Shown one piece after another: positions 12,501 through 24,201 of a stretch of DNA of 64,000 nucleotides. The notes under the pieces were generated by a model, which saw only the letters and a program-made list of their open reading frames with translations, was not told the origin of the DNA and did no database searches. Position 1 is the first letter of the stretch; every line of letters starts with the position of its first letter. Source of the stretch: Rotaria sp. Silwood1 (Eukaryota > Rotifera > Eurotatoria > Philodinida > Philodinidae); NCBI GenBank assembly GCA_905250075.1, contig CAJNOP010000024.1, forward strand, positions 740,508-804,507. The letters are read 5' to 3'. The position numbers and the translations under genes were made by a program.

Positions 12501-13209
12501 TGATGTCCTGATATGTCAACAAAGATTCATTATAATGAAGTACGAGTTTTGACAAAATGTAGCTCACGTTTCATAGTTTATTTTCACAAGGTATTATCTC
12601 TGTCTACTGAGAACCTGCTGTGGCAGACAAAAAAAGATACTCAATATAATGTTCTTTGATATAGCTCTCAAAACAAAAACCAGTTCATTTTACAGTTTCA
12701 AAAAGAAAAAAAAATCATTATGTATAGTGATGCGATTGATAATGTGATCGATCAAGTTCTCTTTTAGTAGTGGTCTCGGATATCAGTTACAAAAACTATT
12801 TCAGAAGTTAGTCTTATTAAATCTTTCACAATGTAATTCGTTCGACACTATAGAAAATTTAACTAGAATGTTTAGTTTTTGTCCTAGTGACTAAAACTGA
12901 CTGATTGTTGTTTTGAAGTTTACATGAAATTTTTTTATGAAGTGTGCAATCAATGTTGAATTTCAGTGCACGTTGAGGGTAATTCGTATGTACAGGTGAT
13001 ACATATTTTTGAATTATCTTCAACTAAAAATAATGATATATATATACATATTAGTTGATTTATGACGATATAAATCGTATGTCTTTCTTTATTTTAGTAA
13101 TGCTGTAAAAGACAATAAGAAGGTTCCTTCATCATCATCTCAAAGTACACCATTCTCAGCTGGTACAATCATCACACCGGTACCTCGTCTTTCATTCACT
13201 CAACAGTGA
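9555..13209 (+). CDS. Single Tudor-domain protein
   Basis: Seven exons: 9555-9591, 9662-9887, 9946-10082, 10752-11101, 11170-11274, 11332-11711, 13098-13209. They join in frame to 448 residues. An extended Tudor domain lies at about residues 135-265: GTKFYCTINDILTSDGEFWVE, then LVALHYESSWHRALVV, VRLVDYGSSLYVNVSQL and LPEQFYLFPFKAVEC. These are the usual strand and aromatic-cage blocks of germline Tudor (TDRD) proteins, which bind dimethyl-arginine on partners such as Piwi. N- and C-terminal parts are polar and low-complexity (a Ser-rich tail ends ...TPVPRLSFTQQ). Only one Tudor unit is seen and no KH, helicase or MYND domain, so I cannot assign a named orthologue. The donor of exon 3 (AATG|GTTTGA) is weak and is the least certain junction. 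The gene is 113 bp downstream of TOPBP1. Confidence 0.72.
11712..13097. other. 1.4-kb intron of the Tudor gene
   Basis: Donor AT|GTAAGT, acceptor TTTTAG|TAATGC. No recognised coding sequence. A slightly more GC-rich block at about 12120-12400 could be an old transposon piece, but I find no family signature on either strand. Confidence 0.5.
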
Positions 13210-13438
13210 GCAAAAAATTCAATTGTTGATGAAGACCAAATAACCCTGGTTTTTTTTTTATATACAAAGATTGTTTAGTTTATCTTCTTTATGTTTTATA
13301 TTTTACTCACGAAATAGAACAGAGCAACAAAAGAGAATAATGAATATACATATATATATATATATCTTTCTTTAATTTATATTTTTCTTTCACAACATTT
13401 ATCAACAACAACAACAACAATAAAATAGAAAAAAAACA
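13210..13438. other. Convergent 3' intergenic region with TA microsatellite
   Basis: 229 bp between the Tudor gene stop and the SLC9A8 stop. It contains a (TA)n run near 13348-13366 and (CAA)n near 13407-13423. Both transcripts must end within it, so their 3' UTRs are short or overlap. Confidence 0.7.
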
Positions 13439-16400
13439 TTAAGTATCATGAGATGTAAAATTTATTCGTGTTGTATTTTTTGATTTTTGATTGATTGGTT
13501 TTAATTGAAAATTTTCTTGTCGTAATTGATTTACAACAAGTAATTCATCTTCACCATCTTCATCATCATCATCTTCAAGATCATCAATAAATGAAGATTT
13601 TTTTCCATTCGATGATAATAATGGTTTACGATCATGTTGTTTTATATCTTGTTCATCATTTTGTTTTAATGATGGATTTCGTACAAGTAATGGTTTTATA
13701 TAAAATTCATTTAATTTTTCTAAACCTTTCATAGTATTTGGTTTAGCAAAATGGATTTCATAATTGTCATTATCATCATCATTCAAATTATGTTTTCTTT
13801 GATGCATATAATTCTCATCATCATTAAGTAATTCATCGAATTGAATTGTTTTACTCATCATTGCATGTAAATTCATATCATCAGATGATTCTAATGAATG
13901 TTGATGAGATGATGATGATGAATGTCGTCGAATAAATTTTACTACAGGCATGGTTAGACCACCAAGAACTAGTATTGTAAATAGAACAGTTATTAGTGTA
14001 GTTGTAACAAGAGTTCGTTTAAGTTCTTCTTCACTTTCATTATAATATTGACCAACATGAACTGAAAGCGCATAGGAAATGGCACCTAAACAAAGAAAAA
14101 AAATATTGAAATAAACAGAAAAATGTAGTATTTTGAGAAAACACTTTGTATGTGCGACATCCACTTACAGTGAGATATATGAGAATGGAAATGAAACTTA
14201 AAATCATAAAGTTATACTTGCTTTTTTATGTGACATAACCCAAAACAAGTGTTCAGGTATAGGGATAAAACGGTGAACTACGTACGGATCATGATTAAAG
14301 TTTGTCAGTTTCAAAATTTTTTTCGACCTCATTAACAGAAAAATTTCAGACTTGTATCCAATCAGTTCCAAATTTAGGATTAAATCGACAGACTCTAATT
14401 GTGACAGAAGATGTTGGTTTTATATGATCATAAATCGTATATATGAACAATGTCTCACTATTATATAGATAAACTACTTCCTTATTGCATTTTTGTACGA
14501 TTAAGTAAAATGAGATTGAAGAAATATATCTCAAAAATGATAGAATAAAACAATTTCCTTGAGATTACCAATAACAGCAACGTCTCATTTCACATCTTAA
14601 TCCCACAAGAATAGTACTAACAGCTTTCTTTTACTGAGTTCAGTCTATTTCTTTACACGTCCTTTTTTTTCATCACATTAATGGTCTTATACAATTGTAT
14701 ACATTATCCTTTTCTCATGAGCCTACAATCTTCTGTTTTTGTTATTCTACATAAATTCATGTAGAAATAATCTCTGCTTTTATTTCTATCAAATATGGAA
14801 GTAATCATAGTTGCTAATAACAAAGCTTTATTCACATTATCTGCAAAACACATTTTTCAGTTAGTAAAAATAATGAGATGTGCAAACGAAGAATAATAAA
14901 ACTCTCTCTTTTTTCTTTCCGTAACAAATGAAATGTAACTAAATAGTTTTTCAGATATCCTTCGGCTAACGAAATTCTTCTTTATCTCAAATATATCATA
15001 TCTTCTTATATATATATATCTTTTTTCTAATTCTACTTTTCACTGCTAATTTGCATCTAGTAGGATTATTCAGTATTTTCTATTGTAAAAAATATTTTCC
15101 GATTGATCTAATAACTCCGACGACTAGATCAAGTGGTATTTTTCTGTTATATGAAAATATAAGTTATTCATAAGAAGAAAAAAAACAACCAATTGTTAAC
15201 CTCTTAACCCAGCAAACCACATAATAAGTTGCATTGAAAATGTAATTCGATGATTTTTAGATCGAAAACAATTCATTACGAATGATAAAGGAAAAACATG
15301 TGCTGCACGTCCAATTAATGTTAATAAAATAGTCCAAAAAATAAGTTTCGGATGAAATGCATGTTGATATTCAAATATTCCCAAACCCAAATAAACAAAA
15401 ACACAAGTTTCCGCTAAAAATGCTATTGTACGAAAAATTACAGTTATTGATTGACGACCAACATTTGAAAGATTTTCATGTGTATAATGTGACATTGTTA
15501 AACCACATACAAGTATTGACATTATACCAGATAAATGAAATAATTCAGCAAACATATACGATGCATATGCAGTAAGAAGAAGTAATGAAATTTCTAATGA
15601 TAATGAACTTTTATCAAATGCCAGATATTTTGTTAATAAGGCACTTGTTAAACCAAATACAAGACCAAGAAAACCAGATGAATAAAACATTAAAGAAAAT
15701 CGAGTAGAAATTTGCATTAAAGTTTTAATCGATGTAACAACTTGTGTTGTCCATGGTGTTGTTGTACTATTGATTTGTATAGCTCGTTTAAATTTTAATG
15801 ATTCTATAAAGAAAAATTGTTTTGGAAATAAATATAAAATTATCATAGTTTTCAATATGATTTTTAGTTTTGATAACTTACTTTGTCTTTTTCTCTTTAA
15901 TGGAATATTATCTTTATCTAGATATTCATTGAAAACATCTGGGTCTACTCGGTCTTCAATGTTAGTATCTGTTAAAGGATATTTATTATCATTTTCATTT
16001 TCATTTTCATTTTCCAATAAAGCTGATATATCTCCTTTTGGTTCATAGAAAGATTTTTGTTCACCACGATGAACAAGATCATTATAGTTTCGAGGTCGAA
16101 GTGATGTTGTTACTGATGGAATTGTTGTAAAATTTGAACTTACTAATAAACCAATCATTGAATAACTTGTTAATTTAGTTGTATTAATGTTTCCAAACTG
16201 TCGTTTTGATTCTACAATAACATTTGTTAATACAATAGCTACAGCATCATTTAAAATTGATTCACCAAAAACAAGCATATATAATAATTGATCAACATTA
16301 AGTACTTGAAATATCGATAAAATAGCAACAGGGTCAATAGCTGAAAGAAAAGAACAAAACAAAAAAATAAAATTATGTTAACAAATTTATTCGTACCAGA

Positions 16401-16859
16401 ATTAAGTGATCCAATAATAAAACATTCTCTCCATGGTAATTTATATGATAAATTAATGATTCCTAATAAATAAAGACCAACACCAGTAACTAATGCATTT
16501 ATTGTTGTACCAAATATAGCAAATGTTGATATAGTTCCAAGATTTCGAAAAAAATTTCCTTTATGTAAATGATAACCTTGTTCAAATATAATTGGTGGAA
16601 GAAAAAGCATAAAAAATAAATTTGAATTTAATAATGGTGATGATGTTTGAACAATTGTTGTTGATGTTTCATTAGTTTTTGACATCCATTGATTGTATAA
16701 TTTAATAACTAAACCAAATATTCCACCAATATAAATAATTGCAACACTTTCAGGTAAATAATTAAAACGTTTACGAATAAGTAAATGAATGATTAAAACA
16801 CATATTATCAATAATATAAGTAAAAGAAATATTTGTGTTGAAGATGATAATTCAGACAT
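13439..16859 (-). CDS. SLC9A8: Sodium/hydrogen exchanger 8 (NHE8)
   Basis: Four exons, 16397-16859, 15882-16340, 15201-15803 and 13439-14085, give 723 residues with phases closing throughout. Matches to NHE8 in order: LPESVAIIYIGGIFG, LFFMLFLPPIIFEQGY, LHKGNFFRNLGTISTFA, AIDPVAILSIF, LVFGESILNDAVAIVLTN, GIMSILVCGLTMSHYTH, RTIAFLAETCVFVYLGL, MWFAGLRGAISYALS and the final helix TILVLGGLTMPVVKF. NHE8 is a CPA1-family antiporter of Golgi and endosome membranes that exchanges luminal H+ for Na+ or K+. The DP and ND membrane motifs are intact. Unusual: after the ESILNDA helix there is a hydrophilic stretch of roughly 115 residues (about 16225 down to 15750, with ENENENEND and a Lys/Arg cluster) where human NHE8 has about 25. 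The cytosolic tail is long, with Asp/Glu runs. No clear splice acceptor lies next to the ATG. Confidence 0.93.
14086..15200. other. SLC9A8 intron 3 with transposon-derived segment
   Basis: 1.1-kb intron. Positions about 14461-14575 are clearly similar to about 49884-49995 in a MON2 intron, sharing acttccttatt.catttttgta and gaataaaacaat. The rest shows no coding sequence. Confidence 0.6.
14461..14575 (+). repeat. Dispersed repeat, copy 1
   Basis: About 110 bp aligns without large gaps to 49884-49995 on the same strand. The shared words run in the same order: cttccttattRcatttttgta, taagtaaaa, ttgaaga, atagaataaaacaat/ttgaataaaacaat, gattaR.aa.agcaac. Copy 2 lies about 400 bp downstream of a mariner-like transposase relic, so this is probably a fragment of the same family. 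Confidence 0.65.
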
Positions 16860-17541
16860 TATTACATATGCTGCTCAGACTGCGTAACGATGCATATACA
16901 AAGAAAAAACAACTTGAAGCTACCTTTTTTTTTCTTTCTTTCTTTCTTTCTTTTTTTCCTGTCACTATTTACGTGCACAGTACATCGAAAAGAAGAAAAA
17001 AATAAATTTTTTTACCATCATCATCATCATCATGCTACTACTATAACTATTTTTGCTTTTAGCGTTCAGTCGATCACTCGCTTTCTCTGCCTACTCGCTT
17101 TTTTTTTTTTCTCTTTTTTTTTCCTATAAGAAAAAAAAAATATTTCAGAAGGGGAGCATTTTTCCGACTAGAATACAACAATACAAAAAAACAAGAAGAA
17201 AAGAAATAGGAGCAACAACTCGTTGACGATGATGTAGTTGTCGGATCTTCAATAGTAATGTTCGCTCTATAGTTCGTACGTCTTTGCATACATTTTTTTC
17301 TTCTTTTTTTCCTTTCGCCCGTCTAGAACAATGAATAAGCCATATTACTAGTTCCCAATTAGAAGAGAAAAAAAGGACGAAAGAATTTATATGAGATCTA
17401 TGGGAACTGTGGCTTGAAAGCACTAGATTGCTTTTCATAGAAAAAAGAACCATAAAGTCATAATGTTGTGTCATTGGATCATGAAAAAAATATGCCTCTA
17501 TTTAAATCATGTTATTATTGAAATCAATAAGGTCAAATCGA
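16860..17541. repeat. Intergenic region rich in simple repeats
   Basis: Between the SLC9A8 start and the 3' end of the upstream minus-strand gene. Holds a (CTTT)n tract at about 16925-16957, (CAT)n at about 17017-17035 and long T runs near 17100-17125. Open frames here are low-complexity products of these tracts. It must contain the SLC9A8 5' end. Confidence 0.7.
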
Positions 17542-20500
17542 TTATATTCGATATATAGACCGATGATTAAGTATTTTCTCTAAGGGACAGCTTTCAATGT
17601 CAATTTCGGTCGATTGCTTGTCTCGATTATTGATGTGAGAATATTGATTACAATGTTTACTGTAATAGTGAATAGGCTGAAGTATTTTAGTATGAGTTTT
17701 GGTTTCTTTCAGATGTGGATAATGCATAGCTTCAATGATGACAGGATAATCTTTTGAATTGATTAGTGCATTGGAAAAAGGAACAATTTTATTCAATGGT
17801 TCTGTATGTGGATGTATTTGTTGAACGAATTTTTGAGATATTTTATTCAGTGATCTTATTGATGTAATAAATGTATTGACTTTGGCATTGTTACTCATAT
17901 TCGATACTGCAATACCAGATGACAGACCTTCTTCTGAATGAATAGAATAAGTTTGTGTATTGGATTTCGATTTGGATAATTTCGTCTTCTGACTTTTATT
18001 ATCACTTGTTATTGGGAATAGATCTGTTCACTTGTAAAATTAAAATGTTTGTTTTATTTACAATAGCACATGCCTACTGTTAATGATTCAATAATTTCTT
18101 GATTTTGATTTTTTACTTGTTCTTGTACTCCAGTTTGCACAATTGGTTTTCTTTTGTTTCGTTCTGCTTTTGCGATCGAGCTTGTTGATTCAAGTATTGA
18201 GTTTATTTTTTGTTCAATTCCCATTAGTGGGCATTTTTCTGTTGAATTAGTATCAAATGATACAAGAGTCGACAATGAAACATTTGTTGAGTTAAGTTCT
18301 TTCGTTGATTTATGTTGCTGCACAGTCATCAATTGATCTTTTATAAACGTTTCAGCAAAATGACTCTTGGATTTCGTCGATTTCAAAAGATGATTTTTAG
18401 TTGAATCACTACAAATGTTTACAATTATTGTCGAGGATATAGAATACGAACCATTCTGTATTTCTTTTATTAGGAAGTAAATATAAAGAAAAAAAAATGA
18501 AAAGTTTTACATTGGATTACTGGACCAATTTTGTTGATTTTTATTGCTTTTCTTAGATGATCGATGAGATGTCGATGAACATTCTGATGATTTACTTTTC
18601 TTCTTTGTTAGTGATATATTTCCATGCTTTGTTAATCTTGTTTTATCATGCGATTGATTTGAGTTTTGTATCAAATTTAATGATTCCTGTTCGAACTTCA
18701 TCTGTTCTTTGCTAGGAGATGGTGACGTGCTTTTCAGCTTCTCATATGAATATCTAGGTGAGAGTGATACCGTACTGTCTTTTATCATACGATTCAGCGG
18801 AGCTGTATTATTTACAACATCTATTTGCTCCGAAATATAATACAAATGATAATAAATTCTAAGCAATGAAAAAAAAATACTTCGATATTTTTTGACTTTC
18901 CATTGATTACGTGAAATATCTTCCATAATTAATGTAGCTGCCTCATGAACATCAATTGCAGGCTACGTTGAAAAAAATGTTTTTTTTAGAAAAATATTTT
19001 CATCAATATAAAAACCATTGCATGCAGTAACTGTTTAGCAGAACAAGTAGTAAATCGACAAATATTTTCAATCTAAATCTAATGTGATATTCATCATTTC
19101 TAAAGAATTTAATACAAATACCTACCATATCTAAAGTAATAATAGTTCCTAGACGATTGAATACTTCACGTATAACTTCATTAACAAAATCTTCAGTACA
19201 TATTGGCTATTATAATTTATTTGCTTCATTAATTATAGATAGAATTTAATAATGATCTACTTTCAATTTTTTTAAATATGGATATTTCATTGCACCAATC
19301 ATTTGTACTTGATCAATTGCTTCTTCTAGTGTTATCATTTGCTATTCATTCAAATTTAATTATAACGGATGACTCATAAACAATGAACATTGTTAGTATT
19401 TAGCATTTTTCTCAGCAAATTTTCTACTAGAATGCACTAATTGCAATTCTTGGGTTGAATTTAAGTGAACCCTTCATGTCTCTCAATATTTTTATCAGAC
19501 TGCAAAAATTGAATTGTGGCAAATAAGCTCGAAAGCATCCTAAATAACTTCACTACTAGGTGCTATAGAATAATGCTTAATATCAAGTGTTTGGACAGAA
19601 TATCGACCAAGATCATCTACGAACAGATGAAACAAGAGCCCTAGACACAAACAGTGTAGTCTAGACAACTACGCTTAATTAAACATTGTCTTCACAAAAC
19701 CAGAGCGAATTTAGCAGCAAGTATGCACTTTACACATCAAGGTCCAACCATGGTAAACGTAAGCAAAGTTGCCCACACTCAAAGTATCTCCATTACATTG
19801 CAAGATTGATTGACAACGACACAATACCAATGATTGGCGAAGTTAGAAAGGCCATTGCAAATTAAAAAAATTGCTACAAGATTATTATCGCTTGCAAACC
19901 ATGCTTGTCTTCTGTCGAACAATAACGATTAGTGCATCCCACTTTCAATACAGTAGAGCAGGTTTTTGATAGATTTCTCGTTCGATTCTCCCAAAAATTT
20001 ACATCTTTCACTTTAGTGAAACGTTCAATAAATTATTAGCTTGTATCTAGGTATAATGAAGTCTTCAGAAGGATCGACCAAGACTTCACTATTATTGCTA
20101 ATTCATCAGATAGAAATAGGCACAACTTGTTTGAAACTTTGTACAGATGATCATCTTCTCTATCTAGAAACAATACCTCTATAGTTTACTTTTCAAACAA
20201 AACAAGGTTCTCTTTCATAGGATTGAAAGTGTAAGATTTTCCAAAGATGACCTTTTGCACAATGCTCTAAAGGAATTCGAATAATTTCTATCTTCTTGAT
20301 TAACAATAATGATTGTTTGTCTAAATAATTAAATCTAAGATTCTTCTGAAACCTTCATTAGAACTAGTTTCCGACTAATAATTGATTGAAATCTAATATG
20401 AATAAGAGCACAGGCTGACACAATCATTTACAAAGTTCAATTCAAAAAGTTTGACAAATAAAAGGTATTTTGAAAGTGACGTATTCTGAATCTATTCGCT

Positions 20501-21119
20501 TCAATGCACCTTAAATGAATAAGACAAACTGTTCCATGTAAATAAAAGATGTAAGTTTATAGAATATCAAACGAAGAATCTATCGCAAAAATTTGTCTCA
20601 TTATGTTGAAAATCTATAAAGGGATTCTTTCTTTCTGAATCATCCATTATAAAATCTATGTAAAATTGTATCTTACATTTTTTTGAATAATATTCTTTGC
20701 TTCATTGTGTAAAGTTCGAATAACATCAGGTAACTATAATGGCATCAAAAAAGTAAATTTGTATTTTAGAACTATGACAAATTTCAAAACAAACTTCCGA
20801 TATAACAATATTATGTTTAGCTTGTTCAATAACATAATTAACAATATATCGAATAAAGTCAATATCTCGAATATTTTTCTTTTGAATTTCATCCTAGATA
20901 AAATAAAATACTATTTACTATAAAGTTTTTCTTTTCAATCAACATGAAATAACGATTGTAAGTTTTGTTGACAATTTCCATATCGTTGTTTCAATCGATC
21001 ACATAATGATACTTAATAATTTAAAAATTCTCAAAAATTCTGTTGTTTTTTTTTTAAATCCCTCAATAAATACCCGGTGATTGATTTAATTTATATGTCG
21101 ATGAAAATAATTCATACAT
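17542..21119 (-). CDS. Unrecognised protein with exon-duplicated helical modules
   Basis: Eleven exons: 21074-21119, 20944-21011, 20795-20893, 20677-20733, 19261-19341, 19126-19206, 19016-19072, 18897-18962, 18511-18827, 18062-18408, 17542-18023. They close in frame to 566 residues; exons 3-8 are all phase 0 with lengths divisible by three. I do not recognise the family. The N-terminal half is predicted helical. Exons 3-4 (DFIRYIVNYVIEQAKHNIVISE then 19 residues beginning LPDVIR) align without gaps to exons 6-7 (DFVNEVIREVFNRLGTIITLDM then 19 residues beginning IENICR), with the intron in the same place, so a 22+19-residue module is duplicated. Exons 5 and 11 share a MKYPYLKK / MHYPHLKE motif. 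The C-terminal half is Ser/Lys-rich and probably disordered. The 72-nt intron between exons 8 and 9 is itself open and may be retained. The start ATG is the first in frame; an upstream exon cannot be excluded. Confidence 0.6.
19342..20676. other. Long intron 4 of the unknown gene, holding a LINE relic
   Basis: 1.3-kb phase-0 intron. The + strand at about 19523-19905 carries a decayed reverse-transcriptase C-terminus, listed separately. The remainder, about 19910-20660, shows nothing I can name. Confidence 0.6.
19523..19905 (+). mobile_element. LINE retrotransposon relic, C-terminal end of the reverse transcriptase ORF
   Basis: Translation reads KLESILNNFTTRCYRIMLNI, then DRISTKIIYEQMKQEP, a stop, then RQLRLIKHCLH, HFTHQGP and LAKLERPLQIKKIATRLL. 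This follows the order of the well-known end of many LINE ORFs (R.LRRILGI.W.DRISN, then R.LRWLGHVLRM, HW.P.GKR, and LAQDR..WR). There are at least four in-frame stops, so it is dead. It is antisense to the host gene and no ends or target duplications were seen. Order and spacing support the call although identity is low. Confidence 0.6.
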
Positions 21120-21307
21120 GATGAATTTGAAAAAAGAAATTAACTTATAATAACAAAAAACTTCAAATCAAGTAATATATTATTTATCTTGTTTTAGCGG
21201 CAAGTCAAGTTGCGAATATTATTTATATACAACGAAAAAAAAAAACAAACAAATGACAAGAAAAAGAAAAAAAAAAGTATATTTAAAATAGATATCTATT
21301 TATATAA

Positions 21308-24195
21308 TCAAGATAAGTTTGCTGTTTTTAAACCATCTTCTATAATCGCTATTAAACGTTGAGCTTCAGTTGATTCTGGTACTTCATTTTCGTAAACATT
21401 ACCGAATACGACAAGTCGAAGTAAACTTACAGCTTCTAAAAAAAAGAAAAGAATAAAACATTTTATTTGAAAAAAACTAAACATATTTTTTTTCTTTACC
21501 ATAATATTCTTCTGGTATATCAACCATGTAGACTTCAAATGTAACGAGAAAAAGAAGTAATGCTTGTTTTAACATTCCTTGACCTGTTGCTAATTCACAA
21601 AGTGGTTTTCGACCATAGAAGAGGAAATATGATGATGTTCCATTAACAAAATCCATTACAGTTAATCGTAAATGACTACTATCATCTGATTCTTTATCAT
21701 TTCCTTTCACACTGTCAGTCTAAAAAAATAATTCAAATCAAATTTAATTAAAGAATTTTTACAGTTTTATAAATTCTCGAAATAATTATCATTATTAGAA
21801 TTACATCTAATGAACTCTTTTTTTTTAATCAAAGATAAGCGAATCGAAAACCCTCAACTGATCAATAATATAAATTAACATACAATAAACTAAATATTAA
21901 GTTTGTAATAAAAATTTGACACTCAATTATATTTAGTCAAAATATTATTGAGAAGCACCGGAACTGATACTCACCGTTTGAACTCACAAGGAAGTCTCAG
22001 TAAGACTAGAAAAAGCCTAAAAAGATTCATTCCCATGGACGTTTGATCCGACATAGAATTGTTTCGTTACGTTTAAAACTCAACTTTAGATACACACGGA
22101 AATACTAAAAAGTAAAATTTCGATATGACATTTGTCTATGTACAGATTGAATGACTCATAGAATATCTAAAAAAAAACAATTTTTTTTATCTATGCGCAA
22201 CATTTTACATCGAAATACTACCTCTAAATTTTTCTGTATCTACTTACGACTGCGTCAACAAGAGTCAATATGAGTTCACCTAGTGTATATCAGCTCCCTC
22301 TTTAGCGAAACATATATTATGACAAGAAGTAATTTTCTTAAGAAAAAAACTCTCATATATATTTCCATTTTTCTATTTGCTTCAATATTCACATGGATTA
22401 TCTATGTTATTAAAGGTATGTTTATTTCTTACTTGTTTATTTTGTATAATAAAATTACAATTTAAAATTCTACATAATTGCATTAAACATAAACGATATG
22501 TTAAATCCATATTTTCTCGTTTTCGTATTGCAAAATGTTTTGTTAATATATCAAGTACAAGACCAATTGTTTTACTAAATGATGATATATGTCTACCACG
22601 TAAAAGACCATATTCACCAGTTAACTATAAAAAAAAATTTTTTTGTTATATTTAATTTTTATTTCAATGAAAATAAGACATAAATATTTACAAATTCTTT
22701 TCCAGCCATAAATGGTAATTCTTGTAAAATTCCATATAGATTAAGATCAGCATTATTACTCAACCATTCACGTCGTCTAGTATGTGTCTTTGATAAATAT
22801 TGTTTATATAATGTTGAATATTGAACTTGACCTTGAATCTGACGAAGTTTAGCAGTTATTGCATCATAATAAGCATCATCTTTAATTTAAAAAAAAATTG
22901 ATGACAGATGTTTGTTTTTTCTTTTTTTTAGTCATTAATTTAATAAAAAAAAAATAAACTTACTATTTTGATGTATACGATTATCATTTTTTTCAATTCG
23001 ACCAGATTTAGCACGAATTTTTTGACGCATATTACGCATTTTAATAGATAATTTACGACATAGTAAAGCCTAAAAAGAAAAAATAAATCAATAAGAAATG
23101 AAAAAACAAGAATTAAATATCTTACTTCAGGTTTAAGATGATTGCCTTTTTCAGCTAAACAAGGATATTTTTTAATTAATGCTAAACCAATTTTTCGATA
23201 TTCTCGACCAGTTTTTAATTGTGGATAAGTTTTCATAAAAAATTCAGCCGTCTCATTTATAAATTCTTGTAATACTTGTGCTGCTTGTCCTTTTTGTTTT
23301 TTTACAAAACAAAATAATTATTGTTTTTTGTTCTAAATATTTTTTTAAAATATTTACCATTTTCTAAGCATGTTTGAACACGTTCTGAAAGTTCCGGTAA
23401 CTGAGGTGGATGTGGAATTGGTGCATAACAACGAACACGTCCACCAGTTCGAGAAACAGGTGTCATTGCACTTCCACTTTCTTCATCTTCACCCATTAAA
23501 CTCATATTTGGTGTATATAATGTACCACGCTAATTAATATTAATAAAATTTAATTTGTAAAAATTTTCAATAAAAGAAAAAAAAACATACTCGTTCTGAG
23601 ACAGGCATCCATTCTGGATCTTCAAATTGAATCTATAGAAAATAAATTTTAGTTTTAAAAAAAAGATTTATTTTGTTTTGGGAAAATATTTTACATCAGC
23701 AAATTCATCTTCACTTTTTAAACCATATTCCATTGAATCATTTGGTTCAATTTTTGTCATTCGACTCACTGTTCCAAAACGTTTTTTATTTTCTAATTTT
23801 GGTCGTTTAAGATAAGTATTTCGACGATGTGTATTATCATCATCATCATCGGATGATGCTTCATCAATATCATTATTTGTTCTTATTGTTGTTGAATTTG
23901 TTGATGAAAGAAGTCCACTTGTTGATGTTGAACTTTTTGTATTTGTTGGTGTTGAATGAATTTTTCGTATATGAATTTTAAATCGAGCTACAGATGGAAA
24001 TGTTTCTTCACATCCATCAACTGGACATGCAACTTCAACTTCTTCATCACGATGTCGAATATCCAAATGTTCAACATAAGCTTGAAGACTTCGAGGATAT
24101 ATATTACATATTGTACAATGAAGTACACGTTGTGTTGATGATGATGATGACGATGGACTATTGTAATCAACAAGATTAACACGATTTAATGACAT
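21308..24195 (-). CDS. Two-C2H2-finger protein with SAMD3-like C-terminal region
   Basis: Nine exons: 23695-24195, 23591-23632, 23358-23529, 23126-23289, 22964-23069, 22692-22879, 22433-22624, 21500-21719, 21308-21435. They close in frame to 570 residues. Two C2H2 zinc fingers lie near the N-terminus: C27-x2-C30-x12-H43-x4-H48 and C57-x4-C62-x12-H75-x4-H80. A Ser/Asp-rich linker with a basic patch follows. The C-terminal half has TYPQLKTGREYRKIGLALI, then a basic helix LCRKLSIKMRNMRQKIRAK, and near the end FLFYGRKPLCEL and LLLFLVTFEVYMVDIPEEYY. This reminds me of the uncharacterised vertebrate proteins often labelled SAMD3-like, but I could not confirm it. The fingers suggest DNA or RNA binding. 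The ATG follows TTTAAG directly, a candidate trans-splice acceptor. The intron at 21720-22432 is long and a missed exon there is possible. Confidence 0.65.
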
Positions 24196-24201
24196 CTTAA
24201 A
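24196..24201 (-). promoter_or_regulatory. Candidate spliced-leader acceptor of the zinc-finger gene
   Basis: On the minus strand the sequence reads TTCTTGTTTAAG|ATG: a T-rich tract ending in AG with the start codon immediately after it. Confidence 0.4.

Noticed and set aside
16890..17129. Open frame with Phe/Ser/His runs
   Set aside because: Product of CTTT and CAT microsatellites upstream of SLC9A8.
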